Shown: positions 17,829 through 27,052, numbered from the stretch's first letter. The stretch is DNA of 64,000 nt from Gracilimonas sp040904925 (GCA_040904925.1 JBBDSP010000027.1:16331-80330); one strand, 5' to 3'. Translations and numbers: made by a program. Notes: generated by a model not told the origin, from the letters alone.

Positions 17829-18179
17829 ATGCAATACCAACAAAACTTTTTCTATCTCTGCAAAACGCCTTTAAGTGCTGAAGGACCCGAACATGTTGAA
17901 ATTATCACTCGTGCCGAAAATAGTGAAGATTTCCCCCGTGTATTTCAGGAATTTGAAGAACTGCGCTCTCATGCTTTTAATGAAGACAAGATTTACAGCG
18001 TAGTCCGTGCCGATGATATTTATGAACTGGTACGCACCAATACCGAGGAAAATGCCAAGGAGCAGGCTTACGAAAAAGCAGAACAGGAGATCATCACCAA
18101 TCTGCAACACCGCGTAATGCAGGGTAAGGACGCGAATGCTAAAGCTATTTTAAAAGAAGTGTATGGAGTAGAAGAGTAG
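17829..18179 (+). CDS. Hypothetical protein
   Basis: A 116-residue soluble, acidic protein that I do not recognise. It has an N-terminal alpha/beta part (residues 1-70) and a long charged helix (TNTEENAKEQAYEKAEQEII) to the end. No signal peptide, membrane segment or catalytic motif is visible. It is a single-gene unit with a strong terminator. Codon pattern and the clean start and stop support it as a real gene; no function is proposed. Confidence 0.7.
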   Translation: MQYQQNFFYLCKTPLSAEGPEHVEIITRAENSEDFPRVFQEFEELRSHAFNEDKIYSVVRADDIYELVRTNTEENAKEQAYEKAEQEIITNLQHRVMQGKDANAKAILKEVYGVEE

Positions 18180-18211
18180 GCCTCTCCAAAAATTTTCGAA
18201 TATATATTTAT

Positions 18212-18248
18212 AAAAAAACCCGCACATAATTTATCTGCGGGTTTTTTT
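18212..18248 (+). terminator. Rho-independent terminator
   Basis: AACCCGCA and TGCGGGTT arms followed by seven T, 32 nt after the small hypothetical gene. The A-run on the other side lets it serve the convergent protease gene also. Confidence 0.85.
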
Positions 18249-18283
18249 ATGATTGGTATTACTGTTTTTGAAATAACCAAATA

Positions 18284-19886
18284 TTAACTGGCACAGCCCG
18301 GGCCGGTGCATTCTCCGAAGAGGTAGTACACATAATTACTTTCATTTAAAATAACACCTGCTTCTGGCACGGCAATAACTTTATAGGAATAGGTATCTTC
18401 GAAATTGAAAGGAGGGCTGCTGATAATTTGCAGGTCTTCATTTATGATGAACGTATCGGTATATGAGGTGCTGGTTACGTTTGCAATTTGGCTCCAGCTC
18501 CCTGCTTCAAAACGCTTAAATACCCGGTATGAAGCGGCTCCTTCAATCGCATTCCAGCTTATTTTGGGGCTGTCATTGTCAATACTTGCCGTGATGTAAG
18601 GAGTTTCAATATACCCAACAGCGATATCATCGGGGTTAGTATCAACATCATTACTGACAGTATCATAGGAATATAGATTGTCACCTACAGTTAATAACAG
18701 GCCGGCTATGTGAGGAGCGGCCATAGAGGTGCCACAATTTATCTCTATTCCTCCCCCGATTTTAAGAGAATTCACGTTATCACCTGGCCCCCCATATTCT
18801 ATTGGAGGATTCCCATAGTTTGACGCAGCGGCAGGATTACAAGAAAAAGCTGTTACAAATTGATCATTATCATCATAAGCTGAGACAGTCCAGACATTAG
18901 AATGTTCGACCCTGGCAGGCGTGAAATGATCTGTATCCATGCCACTATTCCCAGCAGCTATTGTAAATCTTAATCCTGAATTAGCAGCATTTGTAACTGC
19001 TACATCAATGGATTGATTTTGATTATTTGGATCGTAAGCTCCTAAGCTCATATTTATAATATCATTTGATGAAGCCTTACCCGCTACATAATTTACTCCA
19101 TCAACTACATCAGAATATGTATTATCATTTGGATCTTGGTGCAATACTTTAACTGCCACTACTGTAGCATCAGCAGCTACTCCAACTACGTCTTGAGAAT
19201 TATCTTTTGCGGCAATTGTTCCGGCAACATGGGTTCCATGACCAACTATATCATCAGCACTTTCACTAGCTACAAATGAAGCGCTATTAATCACATCTAT
19301 ATTTAAGTCAGGGTGATCTAAATCAATTCCAGTATCAATTACCCAAGCTTTTTTACCTGTTCCATCCTGAGTGCCACCGACACGGTTTACACCCCAAGGA
19401 GTGGTTTGACTCATTAATAGACTTGCTTCAGATATACTTTTTGGAGAGCTGGATTTGAACTCTGAGTATGCTTCAAAAGCAAAGCGTCGATCTTGTTCAA
19501 CAAAATCTACGTTAGGATTTCTTTTGATGCTTTCAAGTTGGCTATCCGTTAATTTGGCCGCAAAACCACGAAGGGCATGTTCATATCTACTTTTAACATT
19601 GGTTTCTTCAATCCCGAATTCAGCTATTTTGTTATTTACAAATTGAAGGGCTTCCTGGGCAACGTCATTATTTATACGCCCTTCCCATTGATCTTTCAAA
19701 ACTACAATGTACTCTCCCGGAATTAATTCTCCGGTTTGCTGTGCTGTCTGTTTAGCTTTCTGCAGCTTTTCTTGACTATCAGCAGGGGGGGGGGGTATTT
19801 TGAATCATGTTTTGTTCATTACAACTTGTTATTACGAATAAGGCAATAACACCAATTAGCAGATGTTTTACATTAAATGTAGGCAT
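18284..19886 (-). CDS. Subtilisin-like (S8) protease lipoprotein, frame broken at a C11 tract
   Basis: An exported serine protease in two frames. An ATG at 19886 begins a lipoprotein signal (hydrophobic stretch ending VITSC, Cys 22), which runs into an 11-C tract (19785-19795) and stops at once. The rest lies in the next frame: an inhibitor-I9 propeptide (GEYIVVLKDQWEG), the catalytic domain with Asp (VIDTGIDLDHPD), His (VGHGTHVAGT) and Ser (GTSMAAPH), then a fibronectin-III-like C-terminal domain. With 10 C the frames join exactly (NTPPPADSQEKLQKAKQ). As given, only a protein starting near 19699 without the export signal could be made. Either a phase-variable gene or a sequencing/assembly error. 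Confidence 0.8.
19785..19795 (-). repeat. Homopolymer C11 tract in the protease lipoprotein gene
   Basis: Eleven G on the plus strand (C on the coding strand), immediately after the lipoprotein N-terminus. Lengths of 10 (or 7 or 13) restore the full reading frame; 11 does not. Confidence 0.9.
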
Positions 19887-19915
19887 CGTTTCTCCTGTCT
19901 TTATTTATTATTTAA

Positions 19916-19932
19916 TTGCTGATTATCAGCAA
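19916..19932. promoter_or_regulatory. 17-nt palindrome between divergent lipoprotein genes
   Basis: TTGCTGATTATCAGCAA (8-1-8 perfect) lies midway in the 88 bp between the protease start (19886) and the beta-propeller lipoprotein start (19975). Its position suits an operator for one or both genes. Confidence 0.5.
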
Positions 19933-19974
19933 ATGCTACTTACAAGAGAACTTTAATAATAAAATGTTACAATT

Positions 19975-21024
19975 ATGTTTATTGAAAATAATGTTTTTCG
20001 AAATACAACTCTTTTCATCCTTTTCTTAATATCCTTTATCGCAATGAGTTGCTCTACCGGTTCTGATGGAGAAAATGAATTAAATTTAGAGGGTAAGTTC
20101 AGTCTTGAATCATTCCAGAATCAAGAAACTTATTCAATAAAAGAAAACAGCGAATTTATTTTTATTGGAACTGAATCGGGATTGTTTGCAAAACAAAAAC
20201 CGGAAAGTACTTGGCTTGAGTTAATTAATGAGGATGTAAGCGTAAGGGCATTCGAGCAAATTTCAGAGAATGAGATTATTGCGACTTTGTATTTTAATAA
20301 CCAGGATTCAGCTACTATTGGTAGAACAATAAATTTTGGTGAAAGTTGGCTTCCGTACAGAAATGGTTTCGATCCTTTGTTCAACTCAATTCCAACGATC
20401 ATTGAGCAATCAAAAAATGATGAAAATACTATATATGCCGGTGGCAGTATATTACGGGTAGCAAAATCTGCAGATAATGCTGAAAACTGGAACATTGTAT
20501 TCGGTTCTTGGGAAGGTTTTGGAAGTATCTTTTTTATAAAGACCACAAGTAATAGTGTTTGGACAGGTGGAAGTACTGCAAAATTTGCACCTTTGCTTTA
20601 CAGGTCAAACGATGATGGTGTAAATTGGGATGAAATACTAGTTGCAGAAAATGTAGAAACTATAGTATACGATGTTGCAATTCATCATCAGGCTCCAAGC
20701 CGAATAATGGCAGGACTTGGGATAGGGATTTGTAAAACAACCGATGACGGTGAAACATGGAATACTGCTTTTAATCAAGCCGGAATTTATAGCTTTACCC
20801 AAAGCCCCCGCAATCCTGACATCGTTTACGCAAGTGGAAGAAATACCACTGGTACCCTGTTCTTCCTGGTCAGTGATGATTTTGGGGATACTTGGCAAAC
20901 CATAGAATTTGAAGATAGCCCTGGAGAAATTCATGTAAACGATATGGTTTCAGTGATGGAGGATGGAAAAGAAGTTATTTATTTAGGCACTAATAAAGGG
21001 TTGTATGCTTTTATCGTTGAGTAG
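19975..21024 (+). CDS. Asp-box (BNR) beta-propeller lipoprotein
   Basis: A 349-residue predicted lipoprotein (hydrophobic N-terminus, lipobox IAMSC at about residue 26). The body has regularly spaced Asp-box motifs S/T-x-D-x-G-x-x-W: TINFGESW, SNDDGVNW, TTDDGETW, SDDFGDTW, and a weaker SADNAENW. These mark a sialidase/Vps10-type beta-propeller. No sialidase catalytic residues are evident, so it is more likely a binding or sensing protein at the cell surface. It is divergent from the S8 protease lipoprotein, sharing an 88-bp control region. Confidence 0.8.
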   Translation: MFIENNVFRNTTLFILFLISFIAMSCSTGSDGENELNLEGKFSLESFQNQETYSIKENSEFIFIGTESGLFAKQKPESTWLELINEDVSVRAFEQISENEIIATLYFNNQDSATIGRTINFGESWLPYRNGFDPLFNSIPTIIEQSKNDENTIYAGGSILRVAKSADNAENWNIVFGSWEGFGSIFFIKTTSNSVWTGGSTAKFAPLLYRSNDDGVNWDEILVAENVETIVYDVAIHHQAPSRIMAGLGIGICKTTDDGETWNTAFNQAGIYSFTQSPRNPDIVYASGRNTTGTLFFLVSDDFGDTWQTIEFEDSPGEIHVNDMVSVMEDGKEVIYLGTNKGLYAFIVE

Positions 21025-21046
21025 TACACTTTAAAAAATTTAATTC

Positions 21047-21081
21047 AAAAACCCGTACTCAAACCAAGTGCGGGTTTTTTT
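21047..21081 (+). terminator. Rho-independent terminator
   Basis: AACCCGTACT and AGTGCGGGTT arms followed by seven T, shortly after the beta-propeller lipoprotein gene. Confidence 0.88.
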
Positions 21082-21237
21082 ATGATCGATAGTTTCAATC
21101 AGCCTAATTGTAAATCCTTTTAAATAATTACTTAGGGAATGGAACCGTAGCTGTCCAATATTGTTTAATAAATAGAATATTCACAGAAAATAAGTTTCTT
21201 GATCATGAGTATTGAAACACTAAACGGAGTAAGAAAA

Positions 21238-21708
21238 ATGGAAGTAAACATAGGAATTTCCGAAGAACACAGAGAGAAAATAGCTAAAGGATTGTCAAAG
21301 GTGTTAGCTGATTCATATCTCTTGTATTTAAAAACCCACAACTATCACTGGAATGTAACCGGTGAATTATTTCATCAGTTGCACGAGCAATTTGAACAGC
21401 AGTATACAGAATTGGCAGCTGCAATCGATGAAATTGCAGAACGCATTCGGGCAATTGGATTCAGGGCACCGGGCTCGTTCAAAGAATTCAACGAAATTAC
21501 ATCCATAGAAGAAGACACCGATCAGCCGAAAGCCATGGAAATGGTTAAACGATTAGCGAAAGCCAATGAGCAGGTAATTCGTACGGCACGCGAAGCACTT
21601 AAACCTGCAAATGCTGCCGAAGATGAAGCCACGATCGATCTGTTAACCGAACGCCTGACAGTGCATTCCAAAACCGCGTGGATGTTAAGAAGCCATCTCG
21701 AAGAATAA
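21238..21708 (+). CDS. dps: DNA starvation/stationary-phase protection protein
   Basis: A 156-residue ferritin-like Dps protein, a dodecameric iron-storage and DNA-protecting protein. The ferroxidase segment is visible: HNYHWNVTG, then LHEQFEQQYTELAAAIDEIAERIRAIG. I chose the ATG at 21238 because a GGAG sequence lies 8 nt before it and the product then begins as Dps proteins do; in-frame TTG (21199) and ATG (21205) lie upstream. It is followed by heptad repeats and csbD, both stress-related, suggesting joint regulation. Confidence 0.93.
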   Translation: MEVNIGISEEHREKIAKGLSKVLADSYLLYLKTHNYHWNVTGELFHQLHEQFEQQYTELAAAIDEIAERIRAIGFRAPGSFKEFNEITSIEEDTDQPKAMEMVKRLAKANEQVIRTAREALKPANAAEDEATIDLLTERLTVHSKTAWMLRSHLEE

Positions 21709-21710
21709 TA

Positions 21711-21767
21711 ATTCGTTAATCGGAATTACCCATTAACGAATCACGAGTTAACGATTAACGATCAACG
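21711..21767. repeat. Heptad repeat and small hairpin between dps and csbD
   Basis: ATTCGTTAAT (21711-21720) and its complement (21732-21741) form a hairpin, followed by ACGA-ending units (ATCACGA, TTAACGA, TCAACGA) spaced mostly by 7 nt up to about 21767. It begins directly after the dps stop codon. Confidence 0.75.
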
Positions 21768-21783
21768 AAAAACAGAGAGAATT

Positions 21784-21969
21784 ATGAATGATTTGACCCT
21801 AAAAGGAACCTGGAAAGAAGCGAAAGGAAAATTGAAACAAAAATACGCAGATCTCACTGATGATGATCTGGCCTTTACAGAAGGTAAAGAAGATGAATTG
21901 CTCGGTCGTCTTCAGAAAAAGCTGGGCAAGACCAAAGATGAAATCAAAAAAGAATTAGCCGAGCTTTGA
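21784..21969 (+). CDS. CsbD family stress protein
   Basis: A 61-residue charged helical protein with the CsbD signature LKGTWKEAKGKLKQKYADLTDDDL. Family members are abundant under general stress; their molecular role is not established. A GAGAGA stretch lies just before the ATG. It lies 75 nt downstream of dps on the same strand and ends at a strong terminator. Confidence 0.93.
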   Translation: MNDLTLKGTWKEAKGKLKQKYADLTDDDLAFTEGKEDELLGRLQKKLGKTKDEIKKELAEL

Positions 21970-21988
21970 TACTAATATGATCTTAACT

Positions 21989-22015
21989 AAGGAAGGGATT
22001 TTCCTTCCTTTTTTT
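21989..22015 (+). terminator. Terminator after csbD
   Basis: AAGGAAGG and CCTTCCTT arms with a TTTTTTT tail. Confidence 0.88.
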
Positions 22016-22098
22016 ATGAACTAAATATTATAGGATACTCACGTATATATTAGTGATATTCATTCAGTAAAAATTTTATAACTAAATCAGCTTACTAA

Positions 22099-22917
22099 AT
22101 GGAAAACTTTAACATAAACCCGGATGACTTAATGAATTTTGTGACCACATTCGGTCCAAAATTACTTGCAGCGATTGCTACTCTTGTTATTGGTCTTTGG
22201 ATCGTAAAATTTGTGGTTAAAGGTGTGACGAAAGCACTTAACAGAAGCAGTGTGGATGATGCATTGGTTGCCTTTTTGAAAAGTCTCGTTTCCATTCTGT
22301 TAAAAGTGATGGTGTACATCACAGCACTGTCAATGTTGGGAATTCAAATGACTTCCTTCATTGCTGTTTTAGGTGCGGCCGGTTTAGCGGTTGGTTTAGC
22401 GCTGCAGGGAAGCCTGTCGAATTTTGCAGGTGGAGTGCTGATCTTGTTTTTCAAGCCATTCAAAGCCGGAGATTTTATTGAGCGGGGGAGTGAGTCCGGA
22501 ACCGTAGAACGAATTGATATTCTATACACGGTACTCCAAACTCCAAATAATCAGGAGATCGTGATCCCAAACGGGCAGCTTGCAAACGCAGCGGTCACCA
22601 ATTACTCTGCCAAAGAAACGCGACGTGCGGTATTCCCTGTTGGCATCGGGTATACTTCTGATGTAAAAAAAGCGCGTGAAGTAATTCTTCGGGTGCTTAA
22701 AGAAGATGAACGAATACTGGAGGATCCGGAGCCTATCGTTGTGCTCACAAATTTAGGAGATAGTTCACTTGACCTTTCTGCTCGGGCATGGACCACTACG
22801 GAAAATTACTGGGGCTTTTTCTGGGATAATCTTGAAAAGATAAAAGAAGAGCTGGATAAAGAAGGAATTGAAATTCCATTTCCTCAGCGGGATGTTCACT
22901 TGATTAAGGAAGACTGA
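22099..22917 (+). CDS. Small-conductance mechanosensitive channel (MscS type)
   Basis: A 272-residue inner-membrane channel. It has three membrane helices (about 15-40, 60-80, 88-115), the third being the pore helix rich in Gly/Ala (VLGAAGLAVGLALQGSLSNFAGGVLILFF), then the cytoplasmic beta and alpha/beta vestibule domains (GDFIERGSESGTVERIDILYT, IVIPNGQLANAAVTNYS). It opens under hypo-osmotic shock. Length equals the E. coli-type short MscS. Its gene is followed by a long heptad hairpin. Confidence 0.95.
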   Translation: MENFNINPDDLMNFVTTFGPKLLAAIATLVIGLWIVKFVVKGVTKALNRSSVDDALVAFLKSLVSILLKVMVYITALSMLGIQMTSFIAVLGAAGLAVGLALQGSLSNFAGGVLILFFKPFKAGDFIERGSESGTVERIDILYTVLQTPNNQEIVIPNGQLANAAVTNYSAKETRRAVFPVGIGYTSDVKKAREVILRVLKEDERILEDPEPIVVLTNLGDSSLDLSARAWTTTENYWGFFWDNLEKIKEELDKEGIEIPFPQRDVHLIKED

Positions 22918-22921
22918 TTTG

Positions 22922-23010
22922 TCTTTAGCTTTTAGCCGTCAGCTCTCAGCAATCAGTTTTTCTTAAAAATACTGATTGCTGAAGTCTGAACGCTGATAGC
23001 TTTTAGGATT
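22922..23010. repeat. Heptad-built hairpin after mscS
   Basis: The inner arms CAGCAATCAGT (22947-22957) and complement (22971-22981) are perfect. Both outer arms are read as AGCNNNC-type 7-mers: AGCTTTT, AGCCGTC, AGCTCTC, AGCAATC on the left and, on the complement of the right arm, AGCTATC, AGCGTTC, AGACTTC, AGCAATC. The rest of the gap up to 23212 shows nothing notable. Confidence 0.82.
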
Positions 23011-23212
23011 TTACTCCAATAAATCATTTTTATAAACTTTGGATTCAGTATTACAAGCCAACAATACGCGCCTATCTAATTGGCTTAAAACATTTTGCTA
23101 TAGTTTTGCTTAAAATTGCCAAAGATTGAGCAGATATATTATCTTATCTGTTCTATTAAAGAAGGCTTCGAGCCGTTAAATCATAAAGAACTACGAGGAA
23201 AGGAAGGTTACT

Positions 23213-25327
23213 GTGGAGAACCTGGAGCAAAACAATATCGATTCTGAAGAACAAAAGAAAACTAAAGACGAATTAGAAAACAAAGCTGAGGATACTGCTT
23301 CTGAAGAAAAGGAAGCCAAAACTGTGGAAACTGATGCACCGAAAGCAGAGGCAGAACCGGTTGCTGAACCGGAAAAAGAAGCTGAAACCGAAACGGATGT
23401 TGAAGCGGTAGAATCAGATCCTGAAGAAGAAACCGCGAGTGAGTCAGAACCGGAAGTGACTGAAGAGGTTGACGAGGCTGACGAAAAAGATCAGGAAGAG
23501 CCGAAAGGTAAATCTGAGGAAACTGAAACTGAAGTTGAGGCGGAAGAAAAGAAAGATCCTGAAGCTGAATCTGGAGAATCTGAAACTGAAGTGGATACAG
23601 AGGCAAAAGCTGAAAGTGAGGAAGAAACAGAAGAAGATCCGGATGCTTTCTATGGTGATATTGTAGATCGAGCCAAAGAATTAGTGGTTCAGACAGACTG
23701 GGCTTTTGTGACAACGGAATTAGCTAATCTCGCCCAAAAAGTAACGGAAGGACCTGAATCAGCAAATGAGAAAGCAAGTAAGCTGATCGACGAATTTCAG
23801 GAACTGCGTGATGATTTCGAAGAGAAGAAAAGAAAACACTACGAAGAACAGAATCGTAAGAAAGAAGAAAATCTCACGAAAAAGAAAGAGCTGCTAAAAT
23901 CACTTTCGTCCATCATAAGTGAAGAAAAATGGTCGGCCACTAAAGAAGTGGGGAAGATCAAAGGGCAGTGGGAGTCTATTAAATTATTACCTCAGGGTGA
24001 AGCTGAATCACTGGAGAAACGCTTCAAAGAGCTGATGGATGAATTTGAAGATCACAAAGTAGACCGCCTTGTTAAAAAGCTTCAGGAAGAGGAAGAAAAC
24101 CTTGAGCTAAAGCTGTTGCTGCTCGATAAAATGGACGGTCTTGTTAAAAAGCTGGAAGAAGAATCTCCGGACTTCGATAAGCTTGAAGATGAATTCAATA
24201 AGCTGATCTCCCAGTGGAGAAAAGTAGGGCGCGTTCCTTCCGAAAAAAATCAATCGCTTTGGGATCGCTTTAATGCGGTTCAGGATACCTTCAACGAAGC
24301 ACGCTTTAAGTTCGATAAGGAATACCGCAAGGTTATAGAAAAAGCGCTGGAGAAGAAAAAGAAACTGATCAAAGAAGCAGAGGCTTTAGTAGATCAGGAA
24401 AATATTGCGAAGGCTGCACGTAAAGTTAATAAGCTTCATAAAGCGTGGAAAAAAGCGGGGAATCTTCCTCAGAAAGAAGAGAATGAAATGTGGGATCTGT
24501 TCAAGGCTGCCACAGATAAGTTCAACGAAATAAAGTCGGAGAATATAGATCTGCTTCGTGAGCAAGAGGAAAAAAATCTTGAGAAAAAATATCAGCTGAT
24601 CGAGAAGGCGAAAGAAGAAAAGGATACCGAAGAATTTGACAAAGGTCATCAGACTATGCAGAATCTGATGAACCAGTGGAAGAAGATCGGGCCGGTTCCC
24701 CGGAAGAAATCTTCTAAGATCTGGAAGCAGTTTAAAGGTGCGATGGATGAGTTTTATGATCGCCGGCGTGAAGCTTTTAAAGGAGAGCGAAAAGATCAAA
24801 AAGAAAATCTTGCCAAGAAAGAAGAGATCCTTGAAAAACTCAGAGAATTAGGGAAGCATGACGATCCGGCGCTGGCCGTTCAGGAAGCTAAAAAGCTGCA
24901 GGAAGAATTCAAAGATGTCGGTTATGTTCCTATTAAAATGAAGAACAAGATCTGGAAGCAGTATCGTGAAGCCTGCGATGTGATCTACGATCGTTATCGT
25001 GCATTGGGATCCGATCTTGGCTTAGAGAAGAAACTGGCTAATCAGGGTATCGATCCTGATTCAAGAAAAGATATCATCAAGTATCAAAAAGAACGCGACA
25101 AGCTAAAGAAAGAAGTTTCAAGACTTGAAAGTGAAATGATCCAATTTGAGGAGGCTAAAACATATTTTAAGCCGACCAATCGGGGAAATAAACTTAAGGA
25201 TGAACTTCAGGAGAAAATTGATAAAGCCGATAAAGCGATCGAAGAAAAGCAGGATCGTATTTTTGAACTGAAGAAAGAAATAGATCAGCTTAAAAGGTCA
25301 GGCGATACTAATGACGAAGAAGAGTAA
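23213..25327 (+). CDS. DUF349 domain-containing coiled-coil protein
   Basis: A 704-residue cytoplasmic protein starting at GTG. Residues 1-150 are an acidic, low-complexity Glu/Ala/Thr segment. Then come at least five DUF349 repeats, each with a W/F-x-x-I/V-G-x-V/L-P turn (WESIKLLP, WRKVGRVP, WKKAGNLP, WKKIGPVP, FKDVGYVP) between long charged helices, and a C-terminal coiled coil (about 620-700). DUF349 proteins are common in Bacteroidota; a nucleic-acid or ribosome-associated role has been suggested but is not settled. It appears to be a single-gene unit. Confidence 0.9.
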   Translation: MENLEQNNIDSEEQKKTKDELENKAEDTASEEKEAKTVETDAPKAEAEPVAEPEKEAETETDVEAVESDPEEETASESEPEVTEEVDEADEKDQEEPKGKSEETETEVEAEEKKDPEAESGESETEVDTEAKAESEEETEEDPDAFYGDIVDRAKELVVQTDWAFVTTELANLAQKVTEGPESANEKASKLIDEFQELRDDFEEKKRKHYEEQNRKKEENLTKKKELLKSLSSIISEEKWSATKEVGKIKGQWESIKLLPQGEAESLEKRFKELMDEFEDHKVDRLVKKLQEEEENLELKLLLLDKMDGLVKKLEEESPDFDKLEDEFNKLISQWRKVGRVPSEKNQSLWDRFNAVQDTFNEARFKFDKEYRKVIEKALEKKKKLIKEAEALVDQENIAKAARKVNKLHKAWKKAGNLPQKEENEMWDLFKAATDKFNEIKSENIDLLREQEEKNLEKKYQLIEKAKEEKDTEEFDKGHQTMQNLMNQWKKIGPVPRKKSSKIWKQFKGAMDEFYDRRREAFKGERKDQKENLAKKEEILEKLRELGKHDDPALAVQEAKKLQEEFKDVGYVPIKMKNKIWKQYREACDVIYDRYRALGSDLGLEKKLANQGIDPDSRKDIIKYQKERDKLKKEVSRLESEMIQFEEAKTYFKPTNRGNKLKDELQEKIDKADKAIEEKQDRIFELKKEIDQLKRSGDTNDEEE

Positions 25328-25475
25328 GATTCCTTCTTTTTTTTAGTTAATAATTTTTTACACTTATTAACAGGTTGGTATACAAGAGTGAATTATTAGG
25401 ATAACAAATTTGGCAACTCTGAAATACTTGGCAAAATTATGATTAGTAGGGTTATAATGATCTAAATAAAGGTCA

Positions 25476-26390
25476 TTGTGTATAATATTAGGTAGAATAA
25501 AGGACGTGAATAAAAGCATAGATATAAAATTTTGGGGAGTCAGAGGCTCTACACCGTGCGCAAACAGTGAGAATATGAACTATGGGGGTAATACGACTTG
25601 TGTAGAGATTGCGGGGCTTGATGAACTCTTGATATTTGATTGTGGAACCGGATTTAGGAATTTAGGCAATGAGTTGATACGTTCGGGCGAGCATCTCAGA
25701 GGAAGAGTTTTTATTACACATCCACATTGGGATCATCTGCAGGGCTTTCCTTTCTTCAAACCATTCTATGACAGGGAAAGCTGGTTCAGGATCTACATGC
25801 CCCCACAGGGAGAAATTGGGTGTAAAGAAATTCTACAGGGACATATGTCTAATACCTTTTTCCCCGTATCTATGGATATGCTTGAGGCCGATCTTGATTG
25901 TGAAACCTTCCAGCCCGGAAAAAAATTATTTGACGATTATTCAGTTGAATATATGTGGGCAACTCATACAGTGCCAACTGCTATCTATAAGATCAGAATT
26001 GGGGATATAAGTATTGTCTTCAGTCCCGATAATGAACTGATGCAAGACGATGGAGTGAATACAATTAAATTCCAGAAAGCATTCAGAGCTTTTATTCATG
26101 AAGCAGATCTTTTGATCCACGACGGGCAGTTTTCAAGAGAAGTATATAAGGACAAAATTGGGTGGGGACATTCAGCCTGGGAGGATGCGGTAGGTATAGC
26201 TGCGGAGGAAAAGGTACAAAGACTGGTATTGACACATCATGATCCTGACAATGATGATGAAGCATTAGCTGACATAGAAAAGAAAATGATAGAAAATGAC
26301 GGCTCCGATTTTACAGAGCTCAGTTTAGCTAAAGAGGGACAGACCGTAAGCCTGCCCCTGAATAAAGCCAATAAAGAAGTTACTGAGTAG
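25476..26390 (+). CDS. MBL-fold metallo-hydrolase
   Basis: A metallo-beta-lactamase-fold hydrolase of the single-domain group that begins with KFWGVRGSTP. The dinuclear metal motif is HPHWDHLQGF (H-x-H-x-D-H); further ligands lie in THTVPTAIY and LTHHDPDNDD. The substrate is not predictable; relatives include phosphodiesterases of cyclic or RNA substrates. The start is uncertain: TTG at 25476 or GTG at 25506 (with AAGGA close before it) are both possible, and the conserved fold begins near SIDIKFWG. It ends 2 nt from the convergent barrel gene. Confidence 0.88.
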   Translation: MCIILGRIKDVNKSIDIKFWGVRGSTPCANSENMNYGGNTTCVEIAGLDELLIFDCGTGFRNLGNELIRSGEHLRGRVFITHPHWDHLQGFPFFKPFYDRESWFRIYMPPQGEIGCKEILQGHMSNTFFPVSMDMLEADLDCETFQPGKKLFDDYSVEYMWATHTVPTAIYKIRIGDISIVFSPDNELMQDDGVNTIKFQKAFRAFIHEADLLIHDGQFSREVYKDKIGWGHSAWEDAVGIAAEEKVQRLVLTHHDPDNDDEALADIEKKMIENDGSDFTELSLAKEGQTVSLPLNKANKEVTE

Positions 26391-26392
26391 TT

Positions 26393-26872
26393 TTAGAAGT
26401 AGTACCTGATTCCAAGGGCTCCGTTGCCATCAAAATCTGTATCAGGAACCAAGTTTAGTATAGGCACCGCTTCCACAAAAATATCTACTTGCGAATTAGG
26501 AATGATGTAATTCAATCCAAAAGGCACTCTTATACCTACCCTTGCATCAGGATCACTCAGTACCATGCGTGCGCCAACTCCGTAATAAAAAGCAAGGTCA
26601 CCTTCTTCAACACCTGTTAACCAATTATGCAGCAGGTAATCTCCGTGTAGGTGAAGTGCATCATTTCTGCCGAATGACCATGCGGCGCCAAATGCAAAAG
26701 CACTACGGTTGTTGTTCCATGCCTTTACTGAGACACCGGTAGGTTCCCCTAACATTACACCAATTCCTAAGTTTCCTCCCTGCCCATTAGCTTGAGCCTG
26801 AGCTTTGTCTGGTGAAAAAATTAGAAATCCGATAGCAATTAATAGTACTGATAGTAGTTTGGTTGTATTCAT
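26393..26872 (-). CDS. Small outer-membrane beta-barrel-like protein
   Basis: A 159-residue exported protein with signal peptide (to about AQAQ, residue 27). The mature part is glycine-rich with alternating aromatic and hydrophobic residues and ends in a C-terminal aromatic (GIRYYF), as in outer-membrane beta-barrels. The motif GVMLGEPTGVSVKAW near the start and HLHGDYLLHNW in the middle fit a conserved barrel family (DUF3996-like). No function can be assigned. It converges on the MBL gene. Confidence 0.75.
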   Translation of the reverse strand: MNTTKLLSVLLIAIGFLIFSPDKAQAQANGQGGNLGIGVMLGEPTGVSVKAWNNNRSAFAFGAAWSFGRNDALHLHGDYLLHNWLTGVEEGDLAFYYGVGARMVLSDPDARVGIRVPFGLNYIIPNSQVDIFVEAVPILNLVPDTDFDGNGALGIRYYF

Positions 26873-27052
26873 TTTATAGTTGGTTAATTTGAGTTTCTAT
26901 CTAATTAAATGGGAAAAGGGGTGAAAATGTTTCAATTTTATAAAAATTAATGAGTTCTTAGGAGGCAAACACTTCTGTCAAATTATTTACTTAGTAAGAA
27001 CACTATATAAGCAAACGTCTAACACAAAACTATTATCAAACAGGAATTTATT

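Noticed and set aside
23213..23714. Open frames on the opposite strand of the acidic N-terminus of the DUF349 protein
   Set aside because: They are mirror images of the GAA/GAG-rich repeats and give Leu/Pro/Gln-rich nonsense.
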